This document shows, piece by piece, positions 48,655-60,373 of a DNA stretch of 64,000 nucleotides. The stretch's first letter is position 1. The number at the start of each line of letters is the position of its first letter. Source of the DNA: Nemophila menziesii (taxonomy: Eukaryota; Streptophyta; Magnoliopsida; Boraginales; Hydrophyllaceae); NCBI GenBank assembly GCA_029959085.1, contig JARWIR010000010.1:6097001-6161000 (forward strand), given 5' to 3'. The translations under genes were made by a program, and so were the position numbers. A model generated the notes under the pieces. That model was given only the letters and a program-made list of their open reading frames with translations, did no database searches and was not told the origin of the DNA.

Positions 48655-50305
48655 ATCTTTTTATTTCCTCAACAATAGTTGGTTACTTTTCAAGCCATAT
48701 ATTATTTTCAAATTGATGCCTTAGTATTTTATTTTTGTATCTTCTCTGTTAATAATTGCATGGAACTATGAAGTAGTTCTATCCCCTATTTAAGCAAGCT
48801 AATCTTGACTTTTGGGCCCAATAATTTTTCCAGATATTCCATTGTTCTTCCATTGTTTTTACACGTTCATTATAGTCACCTTAATCCATAGGATCTTTAG
48901 AGTTTATAATAGTTTACATTTTCTGCTAATCAACTTTTGTTTTAATTTTTGTTTGTTGATTCCTTCTCTTAGCCCAGTGAGTTAAGGCTTTTGTAAGAGT
49001 TTTAATCTTCTAGCCATACTTATGTACTGTATTTCCTCTAGCACTTAAATTATCAACCCATTGTTTAGTTATGATATAAATGCACTCCTCATTATTTTAT
49101 CCAATTTTTATCAAAGAAAAATATCTTAGTCATAGCAGTTTTTCCATTTCACTATTAAAGAGCCATATAGAGTGATCATAACCTATAAAAGGTAGCATAG
49201 CTAACCACACATTAGGAAAAGTATTATTCGATTAAGGATTTATTCAATATCTTCTCAAATACCTCTTTTGTTAAATTATTTCCTTGTCTTCTTTTGATCG
49301 AGCTAAAAGGAACAACCCTAAAATGTACGTCATGTAACTCAAGATTTTTTTTGTCAGTTGTAACTCAAGGTTATAAATGAAAGTATTTCATCCATCCATA
49401 TTTTAAATGTTAGTCCCATGTACCCCATATTTTCTCATGGGAGTACCTATATATACATGTAATAGTCTCTTGTAATATTTAATGACAAAAATAGGGTGAT
49501 ACTTAGAATTTATGATTTCAACAGAGATTCATTTTTTAAATCATCATAGGAGGGATAGATAAAATTTATGCCGAACATTACCCCCCCCCCCTCCCTTCAA
49601 TTGTACAAACACAATGTATAGATGTTTTTGTTACCTAAATGATAAAATTAGGTTTTGAAAGTAAGGAAAGAACTCCTTTTGTATCTTCATGGCCAATAAT
49701 GCATTTAACATCATACTTAAGTTTCTTAGCAACAAATATTATACAAAATCATTTATTCTTTGTTTCATACAAAATTATCAACCCTGATTGATGTTGAACA
49801 ATAAACATCTTTCAAAGTTATAATTGTTAGGGGGTTTATGATCCCCTGGTATTTCTGATGAAATTGTATCATTGACCCCATAGGATTTTCCACTTACAAT
49901 CCAGCAAAACCCTGTTACGTATGTTCCTCTTCCATAGTTTGATTACCATCTTGCTTTTAAAGTTTACTATTTTATGGATGTCTAGTTTCCTTCCACCCAT
50001 AGATGGTACCTATCTTGTTTCCCATCTCTATTCATTCTTGGTTTTGTCACTAAAAATATTTACAACTTGATCGTTTTAGCTTAATTTTTCTCTTTGAACC
50101 TTTCGCTTCAAATAGTGTGTTGTTTATACCAAGTTTTTGATATATCTATTGACTGTGCTTCAACGTCTTCATCTTCATTATAGAATGCTTGTCGAAATTT
50201 TCTCTTTGTTTCTAGTGAAATATGTTGGACTTTATTTGAGTTATTTTGGTGAGATGAATTAGGTTTTTTAGTACCATTTGATTTGGGTATGAAGGAGAAA
50301 CCCAC
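48655..50305 (-). mobile_element. Old LINE fragment, unit 3, right part
   Basis: Continues the LINE interrupted at 44,285: reverse-transcriptase linker, endonuclease remnants, then the ORF1-like frame at 50,108-50,305. A C-run (49,582 onwards) lies between two remnants. Confidence 0.65.
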
Positions 50306-50789
50306 TATTTCATGACTGAGTTTTTATTGGGCTGAAAGAACCTTTGGGCTTTCACTGAACAAATTAATAATTGTGGGGTTCTTAATTAATCAAATTCAAA
50401 ATTTTGAATATCGATTTCATTAGCAGACTCAGATTGGGACCCTCTATTATACGGTGAAAAATATTCCACCATGTCATTTGGAATTTAACAAAATGGTGCC
50501 AAACATATTTGTAGCTGGCAATGGCATACATCTAGAATTGTGAAATTTTTATTATTCTTTGATAATAAATGCTTCTTATCTGCTAGACCATACTTTGTTG
50601 CATTTATCCCACTGACTTTCCTTTCCAATACTTTGAGTTGTCAGGTTAGTTACCTCGCTGAATTTTTCTTCTCATTTCTGAGTATTGGTCCTTCAATCGT
50701 TTGTTATCAAAACACATAGCTTTATAGCATAAGGCTATTTTCTTTTTGGGTCCTTAATTTTATCTTCAAATTTAGATTGGTTGCATTAG

Positions 50790-50935
50790 TTGACTTAGCG
50801 ATCTAACTAGTATAATTCCATGTAGAAAGGGAATAGTTTAAGGTAACAAATTGCCTTATTTACTTTGTCAAGGTTGGTAGGGCGAATCCAAATATTATCT
50901 TCATTATGTGTATATTAACGACACCAAATATTGAT
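50790..50935 (+). pseudogene. Decayed F-box-associated remnant, unit 3
   Basis: Same sequence as 12,375-12,520. The frame that follows (50,997-51,380) is open for 127 codons in this unit only and has no recognisable domain. Confidence 0.45.
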
Positions 50936-52044
50936 GTAAATTAGTAGATTTTGTTATTTTGCCTGCCTTAGACGTTGCATATATTCTTATTGCATATTGG
51001 GTTCCACAACTTATCTTACAAGTTTTGAATGTGAGTTTTTTTGCATATTTAGTCAATTTGAAGTTGCTGATTTAACTATCGTAATCATCGTGTTACTCAC
51101 CCTTTCACTAAAAAATGCATTACTTGTTCGAAGACACCTCAACATCCCCCGATCATATGATGTTTATCTGATGGTTCGTGTCTGGCCTTTAAATGTTTTG
51201 GGGTCAAAAGTTGATGTTATGAAATGTTGCCTAAATGATTTGGCCTGGTTATCGATTCAGTTTGATTTACTAACAGTAATTACGCATGGTACATTTCAAT
51301 TGTCTCTTACACAATCTATGATTGAGATTCGAATATTGTCCCTTAAATTATTTAAGACGCAAATAACACATCGAGATTAATTTTCCCGATGACCCGATAT
51401 GTAACATTACGTTATTGAGATAATTTATTTTTTATATATGATGATATACATGACTATCGTTTCGGTTTGGTATATCATTATTGTAAAATCAAGATTCCTT
51501 ATTGTAGTCGATTATGTAATTTATAAATTGTTTCAGTTGTAAAATAATTTATTTACTTCATTTTCGTAATTGTTATAACTTAATTAAATAACAATTCATT
51601 GTAATAGTTTTAGTCAAATAGATTTTGATAGTAATAGTTTATTTAATTTTGACTTGTAATAATTTAATTGTGTTTAACTTATTTATTATTTAATAAAATG
51701 ATTGGTTGTATTTTAAAATATATTTTTTATTCATTAAACCATCAAATAAAGAAGGGAAAAAAGTAAGCGAATCTAATTAAACCGGAAAATTGAACTCAAA
51801 TAAGAAACAAACCGGAAATCCAAAACTTAAACTGAATCTAATATATGTCTAATTATTCTTCATTAATCAAACCGAACCAATAATTGGATTGACGCAACCA
51901 GAGATTGACAATGTTTAAAAATTGTCGAACCAAGCCGAAACTAAGATTTTAAGGCTTATTTCAAATTTTAAGAATTAATTAAATATTTTAATATTTATTT
52001 AATTCAAACATAAAAAATCTAAAAACCCATGCCGCCAAACAGGA

Positions 52045-52435
52045 CAGAGCTAACGTGTTGTTAGAGGGTCCATGCCCCCTTCCTCTTTAAAAAAACATAA
52101 TTACCTTAAAAATATTATTAATAATTAACCCTAAAATGATTTGAGAACTTATAAGATATTTAATAAAATTTTATTTGTAGAACTTTTAATGGTTTTTTAT
52201 ATAAAAATATGTTATTTTATATTAAACAAGTAAACTTATAGGATATTTAATTAAAAAAATTAATATCAAGACTTATATTGCAATCTTTATACATTATAGG
52301 GATCTATAGTGTAGTTTTGCGTAATAGAATGACTTATTTTATAATTTATACTTATTATATAGATTTATGATGCAAATAGGTGAATTATTTTTATTAGAAG
52401 ATCCCTAATAAAATTTCCTAGCCCTACCGTGAAAT
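52045..52435. repeat. Dispersed element R, unit 3 end
   Basis: The third array copy of element R, directly before the last F-box A promoter region. Confidence 0.6.
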
Positions 52436-53265
52436 ACAAAAGATCCGGGTATTAGACAAAAAAAGAGTTAGTTGTGGGAATGAGCATTAGTTATTAGTTA
52501 AGCCCTAATATGACTAATCACTAATCATTAGGGGTTCGTAAACCCTTATCTATATATTATCATGTCTGTTCTCCAAAATTCAAAGAAGCTTAACCTTTCT
52601 GACTTCTCCATCTCTTATCACTGTAAGTTTTTTTATTACGATTTTTTTATTATTAGATTGCAACTAAAAGCTCACTTTTTTTAATTATAATAAACACCTT
52701 TCCTGACTTTAACAGAATATTATGTTTAAATACAAATTCACTGCAAGAAACCCATATCGAATTTGCTTTTGAATCTCTCTGATACGTGTGTTGTTTCAGT
52801 TTCAGGCATGTTTTTTTTAATACATAAAAGAGTTAGTTTAGACTCAAAATCATTTTGACTCCAATAAGTTTCAAAATATGTTTTATAATGTATTTAATAT
52901 ATAAACTATTATTGATGGTTCTACTAGGTCACAACTCACGAATTTTTTTAAGTAATTATAAATCCCATTCCTTTTAATATAATTTCCTAATAAATATATA
53001 ATTAATTTTTCCTAGTGAAAGCCATCTCTACAGATGTGCCTAGTGAAAGCTACCTAAGCAACAAATGTTCAATTACAGATTCATTGTTGTGCAAAGCTAC
53101 TTTAAACTTGATCCGCCTTTATTATAGTTTCATGCGTTTTAAAGTATTAATTTTTTTTGTATAGCATAGAAATATAAAATTTGGTGATGTGTCTTTCGTT
53201 AAATTTTCTATCTAAAGTCTGGTTATATTAGGTGATGATTCAGCTCATTGAATTTCAAATATATG

Positions 53266-54440
53266 AAGATTTTTAGATAACTACACTACAACTGAGATCT
53301 TATCTCGATTGCCTGTCAAATCTCTTGTGGCATTTAAGTGTACTTCTAAGAGGTGGTATAGCTTTGTATTTGATCCCTAATTTTGCATATCTTTAATGGA
53401 AGCTTTTTTGCATATTTTTATTGAAAGCATTTTTGCATATTTTTAATGGAAGCGTTTTTGCATATTTTTAATGGAAGAGTAAACAGTACTCATCGTGCAT
53501 AAAATATATCAGTCAGACAATGTCAATATCTTAACTTTCAATGTAGCAGAAACAAAATATACAATGGAAATTAATGTTTTGAATTTCCTTCCAGAAAAAG
53601 TGTATCTTGTATCTTGTATAGTCATCTAATAATATAATTTGTTGCCGGAGTTGGGGTTTTCATAATGGATGTTATGTTATATACATATGCAATCCAATTA
53701 CAAGACAGTTGCTACAATTAAGATCAAAAGTGGAACATTATCATTTTTCTATAAAACATCTTGTATGTGTTTTCTACCCTTTCTGTGCTACATCAGGGAT
53801 AGATTCAATGTTTAAGTTGGTCAACACTAAATGCTCTACAAGTAGCAATCCTGAGGATACATATTCCTATTCATTTGATATTTACTCGTCGAATACTAAC
53901 AAGTGTAAAACAGCCAAGAAGGTATAGGTGGAACACATATGATCAACATATAGTCATCTTTTCTAATGGTTGGTTGCACTAGTTGACAAAAGAGAGTCAA
54001 ATAATAGCATTCCATGTAGAAAAGGAATTTTTTAAGGCAAACAATTGCCTTTAGTCCAAGATATTTTCTGGAGCTATTTGGACAAATCAGAGAGTTATCT
54101 TTATTATGTGCATATTAACTACTGCACATATATTAAATTTTGGGTTCTTAAAAATAATGAGGAGCCAGCATGGGAACTAAAGCAGTCTCCAAATTGATCT
54201 GAAATCTGTCAACATTTTCTCTATAAATATGTCGGTGGAGGCCTGTAGCCTTTTATGATGATGTTGTTTATAAGGATAGTTGCCAGAGATCTTTCGCCAA
54301 TTACATATGACTTCAGAACTAAGCTTTGTGTGGTTGCAATACAAAATATGCATTACACTACTGTCTTACCATGTTGTGTAAGTCTAGTGCCTCTAGATGA
54401 GCCTCTCTCTTTCAAAGTTTGTCGTGAAGAATATAATTAA
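53266..54440 (+). pseudogene. F-box A, copy 4, with its 3' half
   Basis: The only F-box A that continues past the breakpoint (53,861). The F-box is readable at 53,290-53,380 (RLPVKSLVAFKCTSKRWYSF), and the F-box-associated domain starts at about 53,640. It continues as SFDIYSSNTNK (53,876), then HIVIFSNGW, IIAFHVEKEFFK (about 54,010), YLYYVHIN (about 54,095) and ends at 54,440 (EEYN-stop). The start ATG is followed by a frame change (kif-R-stop), the minisatellite has four copies, and several stops occur. Homology to F-box B continues to about 54,890. Probably non-functional, but the least truncated F-box A. Confidence 0.75.
53380..53480 (+). repeat. 25-bp minisatellite in F-box A copy 4, 4 copies
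   Basis: Starts at about 53,380, 53,405, 53,430 and 53,455. The first copies are more diverged than those in unit 3. Confidence 0.85.
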
Positions 54441-54449
54441 TATAGTGTT

Positions 54450-55130
54450 ATATTGAAAATTTTGATTTTTTTAGCTCTGTCTATTCATTCAACCTATTAG
54501 AATGTCTTTCTATTAGAATGGTTTCCATTTAATTTTATTTTATTTATAATTTGTGACAAATTAAAATAAAACCATATCTTCTCGAGGAATTAAAACCATA
54601 ACAACGACCAGCACCTTCATATTATACATTTTGCAAACAGCTTTTTATTGAAAATTCTTTAGGTAATATATCATCAATTATATTCTTAAGTGTCACTTGA
54701 CAGCAGAACCTTGATTCTTAAGGTAATGATATATTATCAATTAATTTTCAATAATGGAAATCATACTTTGCTTGAATTTTGAATTGAAATAAATCTTGTC
54801 TATGCTCAACTATTTTCTCCTATTTTAGTTATTTAGTTATAAAGAGTATCGCAAGGCTTAATACCCTTGTTTTGAAATTTGTATGATATGCTATACTTTC
54901 TTGATGTTTTTGTTAAGTTTTTGGAGTTGATTGCACTATAGGTATCTATATTATGCAAAATTACCTAGGGACTGAACGTTCAGTTGTTGACTTAGATATT
55001 TAGGAAAAATTTGAGGGACCAAGTAAATGTTCTCAAATTTTGGAGGGATGTTAAGGTAAAAAAATTTGGGGATAAACCCCCTGTGGCTCGCCAATGGTTT
55101 TTTTTTTCTTTTTATTCAATCTCCAACGGG
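54450..55130. other. F-box A 3' flank
   Basis: No gene. The stretch 54,590-54,890 is paralogous to 58,490-58,760 downstream of F-box B (ccataacaac, cttgattctt, atcatactttgcttgaatt, cttaatacccttgtttt). The whole F-box plus flank was thus duplicated. Confidence 0.6.
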
Positions 55131-55140
55131 GTTGACTAAT

Positions 55141-55150
55141 CTATATAAAT
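55141..55150 (+). promoter_or_regulatory. TATA-like box upstream of F-box B
   Basis: ctatataaat lies about 430 bp before the F-box B ATG. Position and function are inferred from the motif only. Confidence 0.3.
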
Positions 55151-56175
55151 GCTAAGATATTGCCATCAAAATCATCTCCTTTGTAAACGTCCTATACAAC
55201 TTAGTACTTTTCACTGTTCACCTATATTTTTCTGAGTTCAATCTCACTTCACCCCTCAACATAAAAACTCTGAGATAATAACACTCTACCAACAACACTT
55301 ACCCAACCACATTAACTTATTTCACAGCAAAGCAAAGCAAAATTCTATTATATAAATCTTGGCACTGTTCCTCAGTTTTAGGGAATATGTTTGTAATATC
55401 TACTATAGAGCGTTTTTGTTGATTCGCTCTCTCTTAATTAACAATCCTATCATGTTTTATTTCTATTCTATAATGAATGAGAGAAACCCAACTGAAAAAT
55501 TTGCTTTTATTCTCAATCTAATTTCTAGTTATATTTGGTGATGAATTAGGTCTTTGAATTCCAAATATATATATGGAGCCGTTTTCAGACAATAAAACAA
55601 CAGCCGAGAGCTTATCTCGATTGCTTGTCAAATCTCTCCTGCCATTTAAACGCACTTATAAGACGTGGTATAACTTTGTATCTGATCCCTCTTTCTTGCA
55701 TATTCATTATTAAAGAGTAAAAGGAACTTCGAGACTCGTCAAGCAAGAAAGAGATGGTGAACGAACATCAAAGTCAGACAAAGTCGATATCTTAACTCCC
55801 ACTATTCAAAGAAAGTATATATTGAAATATAATGTTTTTGATTTCCTTCCAGCAAAAGTGTCTCTTGTATGATTCATCTAATGGTATAGTTTGTTGTCGG
55901 AGTTTGGTTTTCCAAAATGGATATTATGTTATATACATATGCAATCCACAGTGGCTACGATTAAGATGCAGAAAGGATTATTATTTTCTTAAATATAATT
56001 TTGGATTTGCTTTCTACCCTTTTCGTTCTTCGTAAGGGATAAGTTCAATGTTTAAGTCGGTCAACATCAAACCCCCTACAAAAAGAAATGCTGATGATAA
56101 ATATGCATATTCATTTGATTTTTACTCGCCGAATACTAACAAATGGGAAACATCCAAGGAGGTACGTACGGTGAG

Positions 56176-56614
56176 CTATGCTATAGATAACGGTTTTGTG
56201 GCCTAGGCAGTCGACCAGGGTCTTGCTCCTAGGCGGAATTACACAGAGTCTAGGAGGAATTATACAGTTTTGAATCTCGCTATGTAATTTTGTATATTTA
56301 GTAATATATATATGTAGTAATTATAACAATTTTAACTATTTAAGTCATAAAATTTATCTAACAACACTATAATAAATATAAAGAATACTAAAAATTGAGT
56401 TATTATATCAATTAAAGAATTGTCGAGAATAAGAAAATAACAAGAAAGACTATGCGGGTATGTTTTGCCATTAATCGACATCTAGACGGGATAGGCGCCT
56501 ATTCCACGGTGACTAAGGCGCTAGGCAAAAACGCCTAGTATTTTAACCAGATGTAAGCGACTGAGGGGGGAGTTAACGCCTAGGCGCGCCTAAATCGGAA
56601 GATTTACAGCATAG
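56176..56614. mobile_element. hAT-type MITE in F-box B
   Basis: 439 bp. Terminal inverted repeats are CTATGCTATAGAT and (reverse strand) CTATGCTGTAAAT, 11 of 13 matching. It is flanked by 8-bp direct repeats acggtgag (56,168-56,175) and atggtgag (56,615-56,622). The size, TIRs, 8-bp duplication and lack of coding suit a hAT-type MITE. The inside has several cctaggc / gcgcctaggcg motifs that make it locally GC-rich and self-complementary. F-box A has no insertion here. Confidence 0.75.
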
Positions 56615-57065
56615 ATGGTGAGGTTGAGAATACATGACCAACATATAGTCATCTTTACTAATGGTTGGTCGCATTGGTTGGCACAAAAATTTCAAGTGAT
56701 AGCATTACATGTAGAAAAAGAATTTTTTAAGGTAATATTACCTTTAGTGCAAGATATATACCATCTGGAGTTGTTTGGCAGATAAGAGAGTTATCTTTAT
56801 AATGTGAATAATAACAGCATAACCTAAATAAAAGTTTAGAAATTATGAGGAGCCAGCATAGGAACTAAAGCACTCTCTAAATAGATCTGAAATTTGTCAA
56901 CATTATGTCTACATTTGGAGGCCTGCAGCTTTTTATGACAATGTTGTTTATATAATATTACGTAAGAGAGATACTTTGCCGATTTCATATGACTTCAGAC
57001 TAAAAGTTATAGAGTTGCACTACAAAATATCCGTTCCACTACTATATTACCATGTTGTTTAAGTA

Positions 57066-57560
57066 GGGGTGAGGCCCGTTGGTAAAAGGAGATGCCATGC
57101 CCCTTGACCTTTAAAAAACACTCTTTACAAAAATATAAATAAATTATAATTATTTTATTTTGAAATTTAATAAGAAATTATTTGATCTTTTCCTAAATTT
57201 CCAATATTTTTATTTGATTCTCTTAAATTTTCAATATATTAATTTAATTTCTTTAACTTTTAAAATTTAATTTATTAAATTTATAATTATTTTATTCATA
57301 TAAAATATTTTATTTTTCTAATAAATTATATGTTATTTTATATTATATAAATGATAATTAATTAAAAAAATTATATTATAGTAATATCTTTACATAAAAC
57401 AGAAATCTATAGTGAAGTTTAATATACTATAAGGATATATTTTGCAATTTTTACATAATATATAAACCTATAGTGCAAATAGGCTATAAAAAAACCGGGA
57501 GCGTTGCACCCAACTCCCTTGACTCTTCTACCAGAAAATTCTCTCCACCCTTGGTACCTC
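57066..57560. mobile_element. Element R copy interrupting F-box B
   Basis: About 490 bp absent from the same site in F-box A (near 54,380). Starts ggggtgaggccc and ends ctctccaccc. Its interior resembles 13,620-14,015 (atgcccc, aaatctatagtg, aggatatattttgcaatttt, gtgcaaatagg). No coding. Target-site duplication uncertain. Confidence 0.6.
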
Positions 57561-57723
57561 TACTTGAGCATGTCCCTTTCAAAGTTTGTATGTAAAGAAT
57601 AAGAATACAATGTTGTATTAAAAAGTATGTTTTTCTTTCCAGCTTTTTTTGTATGAACAGACTATTCTTTCTTTAGTTTGTTTTATTTATCATCAGTCAC
57701 AAATTGAAAGAGAACCATAAAAC

Positions 57724-58479
57724 GGGGCAGGCCTACTTGAGGCCCGGGGGATCAAGCCCCCCTAACCTATAAATTTTATGATATGCAAGTATTATATAAT
57801 CTTGGTTTAAAGTACACATAAAATGTCATAGCTAAGTGGATGTTATGTTTGGTTTTTAAGATCCAGAATAGAGGTCGTGTGTATGAAAAATGGAAATTGC
57901 TTTATTTTTTTCTTAAATGCACATAAAATATATAATATCATTTCTACTTAAATAGATTTAAAATAGAAAATCTTATATTTTGTATAACTATTTTTTATAA
58001 CTTTCATTTCTCCTTATATTTTAACATTTTCAATTTTTTTAATTTATAATACTAAATTTAAGTCGTAACCTAATTCATTATATCAGTCTTTGTTCTGAAA
58101 TTTAGTCTAGCATTGCTTTTATACATTGCTTGATTAAATTATAATGTTTACCCTTCAGATATTAGAATATGAATATAACATTATAAATATTAATAAAAGT
58201 TTAGTGATACTATGTAAAATTGGTGTGATTGTGTTTTTTTCCCCAAAGTGTAGCGTTAATAGTGTTATTTTGCATCACTTTTAGGTAGATGCTAACTTCT
58301 AAGTTCACGTTGTTGAACGAACGAGAATTACAATAGTGTTGCATGTTCATATTTATATTTTTGCATTTGTAATTATATATTTATGTTTTTTATATTACCT
58401 TAAAAAAATCAGAAACAATTACTTCGAATCCCCATATATATCAAGTCCCCCTTATTTTATCTTCTGGATCCGTCCCTGC
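57724..58479. mobile_element. Unclassified 756-bp insertion downstream of F-box B
   Basis: Absent from the F-box A flank near 54,580. Begins ggggcaggcctac and ends ggatccgtccctgc, flanked by ataaaac / ataaaaac. The GC-rich ends and AT-rich, non-coding interior match a common type of plant dispersed repeat, but I cannot name the family. Confidence 0.55.
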
Positions 58480-58939
58480 ATAAAAACAAATAAAACCAGC
58501 ACCTTTGCAATTATAACCATAACAACAACGAACCTTTATTTATATTTTGCAACCAGGTACTTATTGAAAATTTTTACGGTAATAAATCATTAATTCTTTT
58601 GTTAGGCAATCAGTTGACATCAAAACCTTGATTCTTTTTAATAATGGAGATCATACTTTGCTTGAATTGAATCTTTGTTTTGCTCATCTATTTCTCCTAT
58701 CTTAAATTATTGAGTTTGCTAAGAGGTACCACAAGGATTAACACCCTTGTTTTTTCAATTGTTTTATAATTGTTCATGAGCTTTATCGAATGCTTCAGGG
58801 TCATATTTGTATTTTTGTAGATAATTGTAAGCATTAAGGAGATTGATGAGGCTCCGTATAATAAGGTTTCTGGAGGGTTGTATATCTAAGGGTGGTGCTG
58901 CTGTCAAATGACGTTGTTGCAAAAGAACTCAGAATGTTC

Positions 58940-59400
58940 CTGTTTTTGTACATTGTGAATATAGCGTGATAATGAATATTGTAGATATCTATAAGCAAGT
59001 TGTAGCTGGGGCATTGGAAACCAAAACTAGAAATGTTATCATTGTCGGTATGTATATTGATTGGACTAGGATCAAATTTTACATGTATATAGCAACAATA
59101 TGGACGCCTTATACAAAAATTAAAATTAATTGTGAGTGTCGTGAGCATATGCCTATTGTATATAATAGACTTGAAAAAGGGTAAGTTATATGAATTTGAT
59201 TTGATTGGATATGCAAAATAACCTTACACGAAGACAACAATTTATTACTTATGACAAATACTACTGTATCTAGCCCGTTTCTAGTGATTGGTCGTCACTT
59301 CAAGAAGATAGTTAACAAAAGTAGCTAGGAACTTCATACTCAGTAGTAATATTGTCCAAATCTGCATAAGTTTTCCATTTTGCAACATATATTCATTTGA
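58940..59400 (+). pseudogene. Unidentified exon-like segment, copy outside the array
   Basis: The stretch 59,097-59,400 matches the 5,510, 20,950 and 33,600 segments. Here the open frame is longer upstream (58,966-59,180: NIVDIYKQVVAGALETKTRN, then IDWTRIKFYMYIATIWT, ending NRLEKG) and reaches the conserved GTAAGTT donor at 59,181. This is the best copy for identifying the gene. I do not recognise the product. Confidence 0.4.
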
Positions 59401-59489
59401 TCGATATTTTTTTTCGGATCTATATAATTAGTCTATTATTTCAAGGAAAAAAGCTGAAAAATAGTCTCCTAACACTACTACACGCGGCT

Positions 59490-59770
59490 TCTTTCACGAC
59501 GACACCTTTCGCGAGGACAAGGGGGTTCAATCTAAAGAGTAGGTCTTTCGCGAGGACCGTTTTTAGCGGCGAAAAAGTCATCGCAAATGTCTCGCGTCCT
59601 TTATAAGCTACGCAAAATAATTAAATAATAAAATAGCCATTGGATGTCATCGCAAAAGATACCATCTTTAGCGAGAACTTGTGTGTCGTCGCTAGTGAGT
59701 AGGTTTTTACGACGACTTTTCCTAGTTTTTGCGAGGAAATCGTGTTCTCGCTAAAGCTCTTGCCGTATTA
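59490..59770. repeat. CACTA subterminal repeats
   Basis: Many variants of tcgcgaggac, tttagcgagaa, cgacgac and ctcgctaaag in both orientations. Such clusters are known binding sites for the element's second protein and can fold into hairpins. Confidence 0.75.
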
Positions 59771-60373
59771 ACGACGGACGGACAAATGACCATTAATGCG
59801 AAACAAAAGCTCAAAAAACCCCAAAAAATCCCAATAAAACCCCAAATTTTCCAAATTTTTTTCTTTAAACCACAAATTAATCTTGGGCATCTCAATTACA
59901 TAGCTTAAACAACACATAGAGCTCCATTTGACCATATTTTCAAGCAAAAATTTTCCACAATTTTAGGTATTTTCCTAATTTTTTTTTCATATTTTGTAAA
60001 AATGTTGTTATATTTTGTACGATTTAGGTTCAGTTAATAGTGTTGAGTATTTTGTATGTGATATATTGTTAATTTCTTATTACATAAATGTTTTTTTTTT
60101 TGAATTTTTTATTTATATTGTAATTGTATTATTGTTGATTTATAATGTTAGGTGTTTTAATATGAATCAAAAATTATTGTGGATAACTATGTAAATTATT
60201 TGGAAATTCTAGTGGCATTTGTATAAGTGATTATGAATTTAGGGACTATATTGTTATTTGAATAATTAATTAGGGGCCTTTGTGAAATATTGTGATAACT
60301 TAGGTGCATTTTAGTAATTTGTTATAATCGTATTATTTGAAATAATAACTAGTGGTTTATTGAGTTTTAGATA

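Larger units (their letters stand above)
29576..53860. repeat. Tandem segmental repeat, unit 3 (expanded to 24.3 kb)
   Basis: Colinear with units 1 and 2 but enlarged by a LINE (38,965-43,748), a non-coding LTR retrotransposon (44,286-48,649) and a 1.2-kb stretch (about 35,667-36,870) absent from units 1 and 2. With these removed it shrinks to about 13.9 kb, in line with the others. Its F-box A has lost part of the F-box core near 29,019. Confidence 0.9.
55574..57640 (+). pseudogene. F-box B, interrupted F-box/F-box-associated protein
   Basis: ATG at 55,574 opens MEPFSDNKTTAESLSRLLVK with the F-box to about 55,710 (WYNFVSDPSFLHIH), then a stop. F-box-associated segments follow: SSNGIVCCRSLVFQNGYYV (about 55,875), FAFYPF (56,010), SFDFYSPNTNKWETSKE (56,110). 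Homology to F-box A resumes after a MITE (56,620-57,060) and again after element R (57,560-57,715). It lacks the minisatellite expansion, so it shows the pre-expansion structure. Several frame changes and two insertions make it a clear pseudogene. Confidence 0.75.

Noticed and set aside
49582..49598. Long C-run
   Set aside because: A homopolymer in a decayed LINE; also C-rich in unit 1 (11,166). Possibly length-variable in reads but not a functional site.
50997..51380. 127-codon open frame (+) with counterparts in the other units
   Set aside because: Open only in unit 3, and the unit 1 copy has stops. No recognisable domain; it lies downstream of an F-box remnant in non-coding DNA.
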